A stretch of DNA of 64,000 nucleotides from positions 685,001 through 749,000 of the forward strand of contig JAFBJZ010000949.1 of the NCBI GenBank assembly GCA_016785225.1, given 5' to 3'. Within the stretch, counting starts at the first letter, position 1. Every line of letters starts with the position of its first letter. A model generated the notes under the pieces. It saw only the letters and a program-made list of their open reading frames with translations, was not told where the DNA came from and searched no databases. Positions 40,001 to 53,231 of this stretch are shown piece after piece. The position numbers were made by a program, and so were the translations under genes. This DNA comes from Psettodes erumei (Eukaryota > Chordata > Actinopteri > Pleuronectiformes > Psettodidae).

Positions 40001-43000
40001 GCTTACGGTATGTGTCTTTTACTTGATTTAAAAATGTCGGTTATTATGGTGCGAGTTGATACCATCACGGGGGTGTTAAATTTACAATACCTTTGCTGGA
40101 GGAAACCGACGAAGGGGGCGACTCCCGTGCCCGGTCCGACCATGACGAAGGGCAGCGACAGGTCAGGGGGAGGCCGAAAGGAGCAGTTGGGTCTCAAACT
40201 CACATGGATCTGGGGTCAGAGGCCCCGAGGTTAGAAAACATTTAAAATGAGAGTTATTACAACAATGCTGTGAAGCCACTGTGGGCCTAAAAAAAATCTA
40301 TTAATTGATCTACTTAATATTCTAAGACATACTAATGAGAAAAGTCTTGAGCTCCAACTGGAATCTGAGTTTGTTAGAGAGGATTTACTTGCTTTAATTT
40401 AAATTTTCTCTCTTTTTCTTTAGTGACTCATACATTAAAGTCGAGTTTCCAGATTAGCCTGAAATGTAGTACAAACAGGTTAAATCCCCAATTCCAGAAA
40501 CTGCAAGATTTTGTGACATCCTGCCTTCTCTTTTACTCCTGTAATATTTGAAGGGGAATGGGCAGTCCACCTCTCTTGGTATTTTTTATTAGACATATTA
40601 AAACAAAAAGACAAGTAGGGAACGGTGCAGCCTGCAGAAATAAATGTATTTTTCTCTCCGTATGAGTGGAGGGAATAAAACCGTAAGAGCACCTGTGAAC
40701 TCTTGTACCTGAAAATCGGTACGCTTAGAAATCTCTAAGCCAACCAGGAGCCCGACGAATTTGCACATTCAAGTTTCAAGCCCGCTATTTTCCGCTGTGC
40801 CCATTACCTTAGGCAGAGCCTGGCTGCCAGAGCAGTCATCCTTCCCAGGGAAAACCAGGCCAGGATTGATGAGGTCAAACAGCCAGCCAGTACACAGGCC
40901 TCGCCTCCCCTCGGGCCGCCCAGAGCATGCTGGGAACTCCACCACGTTGAAGACAAAATGCAGCTTTCCTGGATGCTTAAGACGGGAGCTACAGAGATGG
41001 GACCACAGAGAATTTGCGATGAAGGGAGACGGAGGGAAACAACAGTGCGCGTGTGAGGGGGAGCGTGCGAGACGTACAGATAGACAGTGACAAGCGGGGA
41101 GATGCGCGGAGATGAAGTGAAAAATGGAGTGAAATACAGAGAGGCAGAGGGAGAACAGATGGGTACAGAAAGTATTACGAGGGAGGATAAATTCTCCAGA
41201 CTAGACAACAATGCTGCTACAAATGATTTAACACAAGATGATGTTAAAAAAGAGAAAAATCCAGATTTCAACGGCTGAAGAAAGTTAGGAGGATACAGAG
41301 CCATTTGATCCAGCAGCAGTTACCCATGTGGACACGACCTCCACAGCCAGATGAGCCCCGCTACCTTCATCAGCACCACACATTTCTCTTCCTTACGTTT
41401 GTCAGTTATCTCATTTGTTTAGCATTTACTATCTGTTTCAGCCATTTGTCAAACACTACTTCAATTGCTTACTTTAAGCCAAACATTTTTGACCATAGGT
41501 CCATTGCGTTTGGCTAACTTTTGATTTCTCTGCCGGCGTAGTTATTGTGGACAGCTGACTCAGGTCCGGGAGAGGCAGTCAATCTATAGTAGTCTGTACT
41601 AACGATAAACATCTCCACCAGTTTGGGAAAAAAACGTTAATGAAATCGTAATTACATTTTTTTTCAAGAGTCGATGAAAACTTCATGGCCTTTCCATATA
41701 CCCCCTGGCAACCAGAGGGGGTCCCCCCCCCAAGGATAAAAGTAGCCCTGGTTGGGAATTAACTGATCTACAAAATAACATCAGCTGCCGCTTCATTTTA
41801 GGTTTAAAAAGAAAAAATCCTGCCAGGAGTGAGGGGGGAAAAAAAACACAACGCTTTTCTTTCTATGTGTCTTGCTTCAATAAAACGGCCTCTCCCTCCT
41901 CCCCCGATCCAGCCCCGACTGCCGGCCGGAGCACTCTCTCGCTCTCTCATCCTTCACTCTCCAGTTCCTGTGGGCCACTGGAGACCTCTATTGACCACGG
42001 CATCAATAATGCAGGCCTCTAATGTCTCTGCACCATCTGATAAACTACAGCCACCACCCCTGTCTCTGCACAAACACACACACAAGCAGCTAAGTGAGGG
42101 ACTAATGAGAGGAGCGGAGAAGTTTTGACATTGCGTTAGATGTTGCTGTTCCACATGAGCTTTAAAACTAACTTAATGGGCACTAGCTTAACAGGAAGAG
42201 CAAATCAATGACTGGCTAAGTGAGGCAAAAACGAAGGAACACTTGGGCTGATTTGAGCTGAGCAGAACTACCTAAAGGCCACGCAATTTTTTTTACAGTA
42301 CATTCATTTGGGCAAACATAGCAGTCCATAAATCCATAACATACATGACTTTAGATAGATATGCAAAAATAAGAATTATTAGGTTCATATGTCATGCATT
42401 CAGATCATTTGTGTTTCTTTTTTAAAAAGGAGTTTATAAATGTCTCCAAAAATCTAAATTCATAAGAAAATGCCAAACATAATGAAATTCCCGGAGCCCT
42501 TTGGCCTCTGTAATAAAATCCCCCAAATGTCAGATAATTTGAAAGCTCAATCCACCACTGTGACAGAGTTGGCAGAAATAGCCGATCTTGAGTGGATAGC
42601 GATGCATTTATTTGCTGCCAAAAGAGCAGGATCAATATACTGGATATTTTATCATGCATACTCCCGCTCTCCTGCCTAGCAGTACATAATAAACAAACCG
42701 GAGGATGATGCATGCACGGGGATAACATGTCAACAGCAAATTTACTAAACAAGGTTAGAACATCACAAGACCAAAACATATGCAAAAAAAAAATCTCTCT
42801 TCTTCCTACAATGCCAGCATAAAAATGCTATTCCCCTGTTTCATCTGGTGAATCTTCTCTTATGTGGCATCTTAAAAAAGACCTACCTTAAGATATGTAC
42901 ATTAATGAACTTTAGGACACTGCTGCAGCATATGCAACCCTCTTCGTCAGTCTCTACTAGCCAGTCATTTCGCCATTTAAACCCAATGTCTGGATTCTCT

Positions 43001-46000
43001 CTTAAATCCAGAATCCAGAAATGTTCTTTCTAGCTTCAGTGCAGTCAAATATGAAACAAAACAATAAGGCAAGAGATCCCTGAGTTGAATTAATCAGGTG
43101 TCTCAACAAACAAGAGGAAGGCAGGTCATTTTTCTGTTGCAACTGACTAAATGATGAAAGAATTCCTTCTTCAAAGGTACGGCACCATTACAAATAGCAA
43201 AACACGGGTCTTTTTCATCAAGGTAAAGCAGAAATTTTCAGTGTAATTTCAAGCCATTTTCACATCCCAACACCGTTTAGAATCACTGGATTAATGGTCA
43301 GGTTCATGGATTATTTAAACCCAGAATGAGGCGGATGATTTAAATTGGACGGAAACACATCCAAGGATTCAATCCTCCGTGAAATATCACTGTCCTAATA
43401 CAGTTTCTTTATGTGGTGTTATTGTGCAGCTCGGAAACAGCGGTAGAAATGAGGAAGATTTAAGCCTCCGCGATCATTTACGAAGAATAAGACAGATATT
43501 CACCGAGACTTTATTATCCCACATAAATGGGAGCTATAAAAGCACAATTGTCCACAGTTGTATGCAGTACGAGATGTGAGACCCATTCTTATTTTTCCTG
43601 TCACCTTACCTGGCTGCTGAGTAAGGCCTGGGCTGCAGTTTCGGCAAATGCTCTGAAAGGCAAGCACAAGTGTCAGTCATCCTGCCGTCTCGCTAAGATC
43701 GTGTTACACAGACACCCACGACAGGGAGGAGACAAAATAAGTGAAAGTCATCTCAGTCCATTGAGACGTCCTACCTACCAATCTATCCTCAGCAACCCCC
43801 ACCCAGGTTACAATCTTCTTTCTAGGACACACTTCTATATTTATGAAATTACAAACTCAGGGTTATGGAATCCCAAGTGTCCAGATGTGGAGCCAGTAGG
43901 AAACAGATTGCTTATGCAGGCCTTATTTCAATGCCAGCCATGAAGGTGCCCTCTTTTGGGTAATATGTAGCGTGCATTGCATCTGTGAGGAGGTGTCAGA
44001 GAAATCAGGAAAACTTATTAAGAGTTGAGAGATAACTTCTCACGCTGTGGCCACAGGACGGGCCGACCACCGCAAGCTATTAGATGCGGGCAAAGAGAAT
44101 GATTGAGCGTTGCGTGATGTGCTTGCTATGCACTCCCTTACATTTTATTTGTGTTTCTGTGATGGATGAACCTGGGAAAGTAAAGCTGCGCCATATGTAA
44201 CAGCTGAGGCCCTACAATAACACATTTTTCTGCTAAATAGCTCGGAAAGACAAACAGCTGGACTAAGTCCACTCCTTCTCTGACACCTAAACAGCTCAGT
44301 GTGTTACTGAGGCGGCTCCTCACTTTGACGTCCGTTTCATCTCTTTGAGTTGAGTTTTTTTGGGTTTGTTTTTTTTTTTAAACAGTGATGCATGAAAGAC
44401 TTAAAAGTATGTTTGACGGAAGGTTTTTGAACAAAAACACAGGCCCTGCCTGACACTTTTCCAGTGACTTTACTGATCCAGATTCTTTCATATGCTGCAA
44501 GACAGAAAAAGGGGAATATCACCTCATGTTTTGGAGTGTTACAAAGAGTGGCCTACTGTTAAGGATAGTTGTATATGAGTAAGATGGAATTATTAGAATG
44601 ATGTTTGTAATCACTTTTTTTTCAGTGTTCACTATCTCAGATCTTGTATTTTGAACTGCGTCGGTCGAGCAAAAGGAAAAAGTGCCATCTCAGCGTTTTC
44701 ACTTTGTTTCTGGCTTTTCACATACAAAACATTTAAATTAGCCAATTACTTGGAGAAAAACTAATTAAAAACAAGCCCTTTGTCTGGATGAACTTTTCCG
44801 TTTGCATCTTTAATTTTATTTCTTCTGCTATTTTGTGTACAATATATTTGAGGTTTTGCTCTTAAACATACGGCATCTCGCAGGAGCGGCATGTTGGTTG
44901 TTTATAAAATAAGTGCTTCCAGAAGATATCTTGTTGTATTTTTAATTAGGGCTACAACTAAACTATTTGCATTACAATTTAATCTGCCAGTAGTTTTCTT
45001 CATGAATCAATTAATCTTTTGGTCTATAAGATGTCCTAAGATAGTGCGAGAAGCCCTTCATAATTTCCTGTAGCCCGAGAGATTGCTTATGCTATTCAAC
45101 AAACACTCCAAATGATATTCAGGTTTACTACAAAGAAAAATACACAAAGCTTCTCACATTTGAGAAGCTGGCATCAGAGGATTTTTGCTTAAAGTTTCCA
45201 AAAGCAATTAATGGACTGACAAAATAGCTGCTGATGAATGTTCTGTCGATTGACACGGGAATAAAAACTGTCAAACCGTAGTGAAGGAGACTTTTACTCT
45301 GAAAAAGAAGTTTCGACGTGCGGCTCAAAAGATACAGGAGTGGAGGGGCAGGGAAATTATACAAGGAGAGCTAAAATTACAGGCTGGCCTTGCTTTCTTC
45401 TAATCAATATGCCTGTGCTGTGGATGCAACCCGCATTAAGTCATTTGTAAATGAATCTTCAGAAATAAGTGGGACTAAGCTGCAACAGGAGGAATAAGAA
45501 AACAAAATCCTTTGCGGTTTCAAACTGTCTAAAATGGGGCGGGAAGTCGGTCCTCGTGGGGAAGATCTTTTTAGACAAATCCCCACAAACACAAAAACGC
45601 ACCCCGCTCCGTGAGAGGGCATATCATCGACGTTAACACAATCCCCTGCATCTGCGTGCAGTTAGGTTGCTACCTCTCTATCACAGGGTGACAGTTCACG
45701 TCTTAAGCAGAGGACGATCAATCCATCATCTCACCTCACTGCACCGTCATGATGCCGCTGGTTGATACAAAGTATACATCACTTTTAAAACCTTTTTTTG
45801 GGGGGGGTGCAGTGAGTTGCTTGAGGATATACAGTATATTTAAAATATGGATTTGGAAGAAAGGTCTCCCTTCCAAAAAATACGGTTCCATGGTCCCCAT
45901 TATGTTTTTCAGAAATGATCATTTTCGGGGGTATCATCGATCATACTGCACAACAGTATAATCTGCTCCATGTCAAAAGTCTCTCTGTGTTGCAATTTAT

Positions 46001-49000
46001 ATGCAGAGGCACCATTTTAGTGGAAAATAATGAGATGGCAACGTGGATGAACATAAAAGTTACACTTCCTGAGATATATGGATGGTTTCTTTGGCTGCAG
46101 ATGAAATCAGGGAGGTTGTTAGCATTAAAGCATCAAGAGGAACTCTCTGTGGGAAGGTTTTCTTCTTCTTTCTTTTTAATAGCCTACAAATGGTAATTTC
46201 AAGTTACTTCAGAGAAAAGGACCTGCTTGCTCATGGTTTTCCAAAACCATTTAGAATTTTTCCAAGATATTTCATGATATCTTAAGTGAATAAGGTGGGA
46301 ATGTATTTGGACTGGGAAACTTGATTTTAAATTTCGAGCTGTTTTAGAAAGAGAAGGGGCCCCGGCCTCTCGGGATACAGACATATTCTCTTTACTTTAG
46401 TTTGCTTTACTGTCTTCCACAGGTCACGATTGGGGTAAGACGAAAAAAAAAGAAAGAAGAAGAAATAAAACTGCACCCTGGTACAATTTTATTTGAGCCC
46501 TGCGGTAAAGTAAATTGAGAAGGATGCTCATGGACAGCATTCAGTTCCCAGGGGCTATGACCTCAAAGTTTTCATCTGACACACACTATGAAACAATGGA
46601 CCATATAACAAGAGAGCTGACTGTGGGAAGCAGGTATCGCTCTCAATCTATAGCCAGAATTTACTCCCATACCCAGCCTGCACTCCTCCTTATTTACAGT
46701 TAGTGCATTACAGCATAAACTCTGATCAGCAAACACCTTCCCGTCGGCCGGGGTAATGAACCAAGAACAGTGCGAAAATGAAGCAATGTACTTTCGCACT
46801 GACACACTGAGTCAGAGTTGACCATTAACCTATGATCTATGCTGACCCCACAGTGCTTGTGTCCTTGCAAAGCTCACCAGTAAACACCCCCCCTCCCCCA
46901 AATGCCCCCCAAATAACAGCTGTTGCCCTGAAGGGCCTCAAACCCCACATTTTTCAGGAGGGGACGATCGTCCCGATTGCCAATTTCTGCATCAGTTCAC
47001 CACTGAAAAAAAAAAAAAGGTGCTGCGGTTGGCAAGTAGGCCGAAAATAACTGACATTGGGGTAGGCCAAGAGCTGTGACACAGCTGTTTTAGAGGACAG
47101 CTCAACTTGTATGTAAAGCCGTGGCCAACTCATTTCACTGTCTGGTAAGTTTCAGTCAAAGCTTATTAGATCTATGGCGAATGACCAGCCAACTGTCTTA
47201 ATGAGCTGGGAGAAAATGTTAGCTTTATACCAACAGCTGGCTCAAAGGGTCAAAAAAGGGATGGCATAGATGGCACACAGCAGCAAAAAAAAAGAAAAAA
47301 GGATCGATATTATTGGCGGGAGGGAGTCCATGAATAAACCGAGACAATATCCCTTGACTCTCGGCTACGATGCTGCCATTCTATTCACCGATACTGTGAC
47401 ACAAAAACATTATTAAAGTAACGTGGACTCGAGATAAGGAAGAACTCCTTTGGGGAGCCCTGATGTACACCGTCTGACCATTCACCATGATGAAACGCTA
47501 TTGCAAAATCAGCCTTCGGACTGTGCTCGCTGAGCCCTGTTTACTGGGGCTTCAGTGACCCCTGCTGGATGAAAAACAATCCAGATGGACAGAACTGCCT
47601 GCCGAACGAATACAGAGGCTTGCTGTAACCTGAGGTCTTTTTTTTTTTTAAAGTGAAATAACTTGTTCTGAAGTCAATTATTCCGAAGATACTTTGCTCA
47701 AAGTCCCGCTCACATGTCAATCAAAGTAATTCGCTTCATTCGCTTCAGGCGGCGTGAAAGCCCGCTTTTAATTAAACACGAATCTATTATAATAATTGAA
47801 GAAAAAGAAAAAATGGATAATAGTCTGTTTTCGTATTAGTTACTGGGAAAGCGTATTGGCTGTTCAAAAAATGTACTTATTTGCTATGTAATATGAAGAT
47901 TAACTAACTGTTTTGTAATTCATCTAGCATGGATAGTTTCTCCCGAATATACTTGATTATAACGGCCTTATAGAATTTTAGACCTTATGAGATGACTGAC
48001 TGAGTGAGAGAGTGAGAGAGTGACGGCGATAACCTCAGGGATTCTGACCTAGGAGGAGGCTGAGGGGAGGCGAGCAGGACGGGAAGGCCGCGAGAAGCTC
48101 CAGGACGCTGAGGCTCGGGTCCCTCACGTACAGGTTGTAATCTGCGGCGCCTTGTTTACTGCAGAGCTCCTGCAGTCTCCTCCTCTGCACGCCGTCCCCC
48201 GTATGCTCCACCAGCGCTCGCAGAAGCGCCTGACAGATAGAGAGAGAGATATTGTATGTGAAGTCACTGACTCAGGCACCCATTCAACGCTGTAAAAAAA
48301 CCCCAACAACAACATAAAAACTGAATAGCCAGTTAATACATTTTCTGACCCTGCCATAGGACAAGCTTCAATGCCACATCATATGTATATCTTCTGCATC
48401 TTCTATCATGGCAAGTGAAATCTGCAAAGGCAGACCTTGAGAGTAACCCAGCTATAGAATACAGTCGATTTAATATGCACAATGCACTCTCTGCCCACAT
48501 AGCACTGTCATTTAGTATTCAAATAAATGCTTTTCAAGCTAAAGAGAAATTACTTCTTTTAAGGCTTCCGGAAATCAATCAATTAATACAATCAATTAAT
48601 CTGTTAAATTTGCAGAAGCTGCAGTTTAAATGGCATTTCTTATTAATAATTGCAAATTATTCTTTTTGTAGGCGGCGATTTAACTCGTGGTATTAAAGAA
48701 GTATTAAAAAGCAACTGCTGCTCAACGTTTGGAGCGATCTGACTTCGTTCTGCAACCATTAATCAATCCGACGCAGCAATCAGAACTTCTAAGTGTTTGT
48801 CATGCCCAAGTGTTCGAGAGAGAGTTGCAGTGATTCATGAGAGTTTTTGAGTGCACGTGTGTCGAGATTAGCGGCCCGTTGTTGCAGTTTGTAGCGGGGG
48901 GAATTATTATCCCTCTGCTTCCAATCCATCCAGTGTAGCCAGCACCTCGCCAGGATTTGACTAGTGTCAAACTACAGTGACTGTAAATGTCAGAGCAGCC

Positions 49001-52000
49001 GGATGGAATAAGTAATATACTCCAACATTAGCCTCAGTAACCTCAGATTGGCGTGTTGGGATGTACGAGTATATCTACCTGCATATGATGCTATCACACA
49101 TTACTGGGAATTGTATTTACTAAGAGGCTGAGGTTATTATCTTTCACCATCCTTAAAAAAAAAATCATCATGGGGTTTAAAAGTTATAGGCATTGTGAAT
49201 GCTTTAGTAAAACAGATTAACTGCTTAGATTACACAGACAGGTGTTGTAAAAATAAAATTCTTACTGCCTTGTAAGTCTGTAGATAACACTTTGACCCGA
49301 AGCAATCAATTTCTGTGCTGGGATTTAATAACACAGGAGAAAAGGAGCCTGCTCATGTCTTACATGCAGCAGGGAACTGGGCTGTGTCTGGTACAGTTTC
49401 GACTGAAGTTGAAAAGCGTTTGCTGTAAAACCAAAACAGACATTTGGACTAATAATTTCATAATATAATTTAATTTTATCGCATAACATTTTATTTTTAT
49501 GGAAAGTTCCCTAACATATTTTAAACAATGCAGCGTATTTGAACAATATTTAAAATGCGTTTACCGAGAAGCTGCTGGATTGCTGCCATATTTTGACATT
49601 TTACAAATGATCTTCCTTTTATCATTTAGTGCGCTGTTTACAAAAACCAGTAAACTACCGATGCACCTCATGCCTGAGGGAAATTAATGGTTTTCATTTT
49701 AATTAGACTATAATGTTTTTATTAAACAATGAATTTAACTCACATAATAAAAAATCAGGATGAGAGCCCAGTGCTGAGCAAAAATAAATTCCAAGATGGA
49801 TATTAGAAACAGGACAAGGAGTCCAGGACGGTTCTCTGTGATTCACAAATCGGCCACTGTCGCTATGGTAATAATGAGACTCAAAAATTTATTCAGGTTG
49901 AGGTGACCATTTGACACTTTTACGCACCAAATGGGGCCCAGATTTAGTAAATTCAGGTCTGCCCGAGCTTATTAAACTTAATCAAACTGTGGACTTCATG
50001 CAAATCATTTGGGTTTCGACTTGCCCTGACAAACTATCTGAGGCTTGTTCAGTAAAGAAATCAGTACCAAATGAAATAGTCAGAATGTAATTGCAGCTCT
50101 GCCTGAAATGTAATATACTGTTCTCCAAGCTTTGACAATACCAATAAAAGCGGTGTGCTCCATTTGGAGAAAACATGACACTTAATAATAAAAAATACCT
50201 TCCCTCTTATTATGCTGACACACTAAAAGAGCAAGTGGGGTGTCAGATGAAAAAGTGGCTTGGCTGATGCAATTTACAAAGTCAGCAGCTGCCGACCAGT
50301 GATTGGACGTACTGTACACTACCTTCTTGGGGACACTTCTGATCTCGAGACACCATGTGAACAAGTACAGCAAAGAAACGTTCTCGGGGATGTAGGCTGG
50401 CACCTGGGCAGCTACAGTCAGGGAGCAAAGAAGGTTATAAAGTTATCATAACAAGGTAAATAAAGACCTTTTGGAAGATTCGAACATTAGTATGCAAATG
50501 TATCATCATCACATGAGGGATATTCTGTTGTCAGAGCTGCGAAACTGTGTATTTCAATGCTAAATTGCAATGCATGATTTTTATCAAGTGTGATAGTAGT
50601 TGCACTTCACCTTTTTTCTTGTGGTCCTTTTTAAGAGAAATTTGGACACGATGGTTCTTCTGGTCCTGAAGGCCCAATCTGTGGAGCATCTCCTCCACCT
50701 CTGTGGCTCTGTTTGGACAGGACACATCAAACGAATCCCCCGGCTGATAGGCCAACGCCGGGTAAGCCTGAGAATACAGAAGAAGCAAAGATTTTTTAAG
50801 ATGAATCTAAATTTACGTTGCAGGTTGTCTGTATTATTCTGTCAAACTTACAGAGATGTCCAACTCTAAGAGAAGGGCAGTCTTGACTGAATCTCCTCTG
50901 GTCAGTTGAACTGCACTGTATATGGGAACCTCATGAAGACTCTCTTTGCTTAACAGTTGAACAGTCTGGAAAAAAAACAATTATGAGTGGAGGGGTGAAG
51001 TATAGCATGAATACTGGTTTTATCAGGTGCATCATTCCTCACTTGTTCCTCAGTGTCAACATCCTGAAGAGAGACATCCAGGTAGGGAGGTGGCAGAGTG
51101 GGTACATTAAGAGAAGACTCTGACAGAGGGGGAAGAGAGCATGTCAGTGAGGCTGCTAATGCAATGCGGGGAACTCCAGTATCCCTAGTCTGCGTCTTCT
51201 GTGCTGATGCAGAAACGCTGGCAGCGGCATGACACTGGGACGCCAACCCAGGGCTCCCTGCAGATGCTGGCCTGAGATCAGACACAGCACTCTGTGCAGC
51301 AGAAGCTGAGGATGAAACAGCAGATGCATATATGGAGTCCGTGCCTACAGATGCTCTGACTGCCTCGCAGTTCTGGTGGTCACTAAGGCTTAGGAGGTTA
51401 AGCTGGACATCTGGTATGTGTGAATCAGGAATGTCCTTTGGTAAGTCCCCCACATCCCCTTTCAAGGGAGCAGTCCTATCAGAAGCCATTTTTGATAAGG
51501 CTCCTTTGATGGCTTTCCACAGTCCTTCAAGCCAGGGGTCAACAACCACCTCCAGCCTGGACAGGGCAAAGTCCACAAGCAGTGTAGGGAAAAGAAGAAG
51601 ATTGTAGGTAGGTTAAAGTTCAAATGTTGGACTGAACGTTAAAAGTGAAGACTTCATCTTTATGCAGAACTTACCCTACACCGTCATCTGCATAACCCGT
51701 CGCATAGAATTGTTTGGCTCCAAGTTCCTGCAGACGACGCTCAATTGTCTTCCCACAGTTGCAGAAATTTGAATAATTTGTGTCTCCTAAAGCTGCAGCA
51801 GACAGAGTAAAACAGATGATGATTTCTCAAGCCAGTAGCTGTTCAGAAAGTAAACAACGTGCAGTGCTCTGCATTGTAATGATTTACACAAATATGTTGT
51901 GCATATCAAGGTCCACATAGTCACATACGAGCTGCAAGAAGAGCTACCGCAGACTCTGAGTGGAATTTACCTAAAAGTGCATAGCAAAGGTGTTTATAGT

Positions 52001-52767
52001 GGTCAGTGGAGAGGGTCTTCTTCCTGATGTGCTTTACAAATTGAAGGGCATTGTCTGGCGGTTCCCCATCTCCAGTTGTAGACACAATAAAGACCACTGG
52101 GGCTTTCTCCTTCTCCAAATTGTACTGGAACCAGTTATACGATTAATCAGTGTCTGGTGTTCCCAGAGTCCGTATGAAAACACATTGCATTAATATCCTC
52201 ACAGTCATCAGACAGCATCACTTTAATGAACATGATATTGATGTGTTACAGTGTGTCAAGAGGGGACTTAAGTATCTGCTTCGTGTAGAAGTGTGCTCAT
52301 GTGCAACAGCTACCTTCTCAGTCCAGTCCAAGCAGCTTAGTTCAGCCACCAGTCCGTGATCTTCGGCCTCCTCGGCTATCCCCTCTGCTAGGGACTGGGC
52401 TTGGCCCTTCTGAGATCCGTACAGAACCACCAACCGAGGCTTCGTTCCGCAGGGCATTCTGTAGCGTTCAGAAAACAAGGCCATTTGTATTTATGGATTT
52501 ACTGAATGACACTGCTTAAAAAAAAAAACAACATTTTTAACAGACATTTTTTCTTGTCACGCATGTGCATTACTAATACCATTAATGAAGGGTCCACTCA
52601 AGTGTCCCAGTAGGCCGAGCAGGCACAATACCAGAACCCTGAATCTGAAGCAGCAAAATGGAATTCAGCCATCATCACTTTTGTTAAATTTACCTGTACT
52701 TTACATTTCAAAATGCCTTTCATGAGAAAGATCTATTGATACAACAAGGTGATCTAACGTGACAGGT

Positions 52768-52813
<46 letters not shown>

Positions 52814-53231
52814 ACATAACATATTGAATCCTTTTTCAAATCTTGTATTTGAAAAAGTCATGTCACCTCATTGACAGACATTATCCAGCCACGTGCCTTC
52901 ATCTTATATTGAGGCAAAGAAGGGGGGCATTTACCCCATTCATACGTCATAATGTATTAATTTAGTATACTTATTTAAAAAAATAGTTTTATCACACAAG
53001 TATGCATTCCTGAAACTTCACAAGTCGCAATGTAATAATTAATCCTAATTAAAGTAATTTGTAATCCCTCCAAAATCCCCTACAACCACTACTCACAAGA
53101 CACGAGGTATAGAAACAAAGTCATGACAGTCGTTTTAAAATCAGATGGTCACTTGTCAAACTGTGTTTTCATAATATCTCAGCTTACCTACATTCCTCAA
53201 GTCGTGACAGGTTACAGACAAACCGCCACAT
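31047..53231 (-). CDS. mtrr: Methionine synthase reductase, 15 coding exons
   Basis: A diflavin reductase that passes electrons from NADPH through FAD and FMN to reactivate oxidised cobalamin on methionine synthase. Coding exons, in order: 53188-53231, 52314-52458, 51971-52124, 51675-51792, 51043-51556, 50852-50965, 50611-50767, 50323-50411, 48049-48229, 43610-43652, 40808-40988, 40091-40209, 35823-35915, 32671-32880, 31047-31191. Phases agree at every junction and give 768 codons, or 753 from the internal ATG at 52457. Visible motifs (long numbering): the FMN-binding flavodoxin loop YGSQKGQA (28-35), STTGDGEPPDNA (78-89) and ALGDTNYSNFC (115-125); the FAD site RPYSAAS (514-520); the NADPH sites GPGTGVAP (605-612), FFGCRHRDGDYLF and YVCGDAKN; and a C-terminal DIWG. 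Human MTRR is about 698 aa; the extra length is mainly in the Ser/Ala-rich linker of exon 5. The exon 9 donor (GTCAGA) is weak. Confidence 0.96.
34124..34166. repeat. CA microsatellite
   Basis: A run of about 43 bases of CA dinucleotide with one GA interruption, inside an mtrr intron. Confidence 0.9.
38960..39190. other. CpG-rich patch inside an mtrr intron
   Basis: By eye roughly twenty CpG dinucleotides lie in about 220 bases, unlike the flanking intron. No convincing exon frame is present. It could be an internal promoter or enhancer, or unmethylated intronic DNA; the sequence alone cannot decide. Confidence 0.35.
42405..43565 (-). mobile_element. Decayed 3' part of an L1-like retrotransposon
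   Basis: Read on the minus strand, 43,510 down to 43,400 gives the L1 segment GGLNLPHFYRCFRAAQ, which matches the GGLxxPNFxxYYWAAQ signature after the reverse transcriptase. Near 42,785 the segment HMFWSCDVL matches the C-terminal cysteine-containing HMFWSC motif, followed by SQWWIELSNYL. Stops and frameshifts occur between them. The fragment lies inside an mtrr intron in the same orientation as the gene. Its upstream end lies about 45 bases past the exon 10 donor site. The endonuclease and most of the reverse transcriptase are missing. Confidence 0.7.
43653..50322. other. mtrr introns around exon 9
   Basis: Two introns, 43,653-48,048 and 48,230-50,322. The first holds the MITE-like repeat at about 44,945-45,255; no other element was named. 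The second is AT-rich and shows nothing I recognise. No other gene frame is supported. Confidence 0.5.
44945..45255 (+). mobile_element. MITE-like teleost repeat, degenerate
   Basis: It begins with TTAGGGCTACAACTAA, a form of the TAGGGCTGCAACTAA terminal sequence of a very common fish MITE. It then follows that repeat's usual order: a TTTGGTCTATAAGATGTC-like segment, then a GAAGCTGGCATCAGAGGAT-like segment, then TTAATGGACTGACAAAATAG. The right terminus is too diverged to place exactly. I compared it with remembered consensus features, not a database. The family is probably hAT-like, but this is uncertain. Confidence 0.6.
52769..52810. repeat. GT microsatellite
   Basis: An uninterrupted GT run of about 42 bases in the first mtrr intron, between the upstream and internal start codons. 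It could be polymorphic. Confidence 0.92.
53188..53231 (-). other. mtrr: mtrr first coding exon with upstream ATG
   Basis: Forty-four bases from an ATG to a good donor (TGTAG then GTAAGC). They splice in frame to the exon at 52,458 and add 15 residues (beginning MWRFVCNLSRLEEC, then R) before the second methionine (MPCGTKPR). The segment is short, with hydrophobic and basic residues. Human MTRR also has isoforms differing at the N terminus, so this may be a genuine alternative start. Translation could equally begin at 52,457. Confidence 0.6.

Larger units (their letters stand above)
32881..40090. other. mtrr introns flanking exon 13
   Basis: Two large introns (32,881-35,822 and 35,916-40,090). 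They hold a CA microsatellite at 34,124-34,166, a GC-rich patch at about 36,480-36,660 and a CpG-rich patch at about 38,960-39,190. Stretches such as 34,900-35,560 and 39,340-39,960 are low in repeats and look like possible conserved non-coding DNA. I found no other gene or exon in them. Confidence 0.5.

Noticed and set aside
40804..41304. 166-codon minus-strand open frame over mtrr exon 11
   Set aside because: It is in a different frame from the mtrr exon, which has splice sites and family motifs. It is a shadow frame.
51776..51786. Alternative mtrr exon 4 acceptor at CTTTAG, six bases downstream of the chosen site
   Set aside because: It would remove two residues from the flavodoxin loop. 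The upstream CTGCAG acceptor restores ALGDTNYSNF, which matches the human LGLGDSEYTYF spacing.
52741..52811. GT run considered as a Z-DNA or regulatory element
   Set aside because: It is an ordinary dinucleotide microsatellite; nothing in the sequence shows a function.
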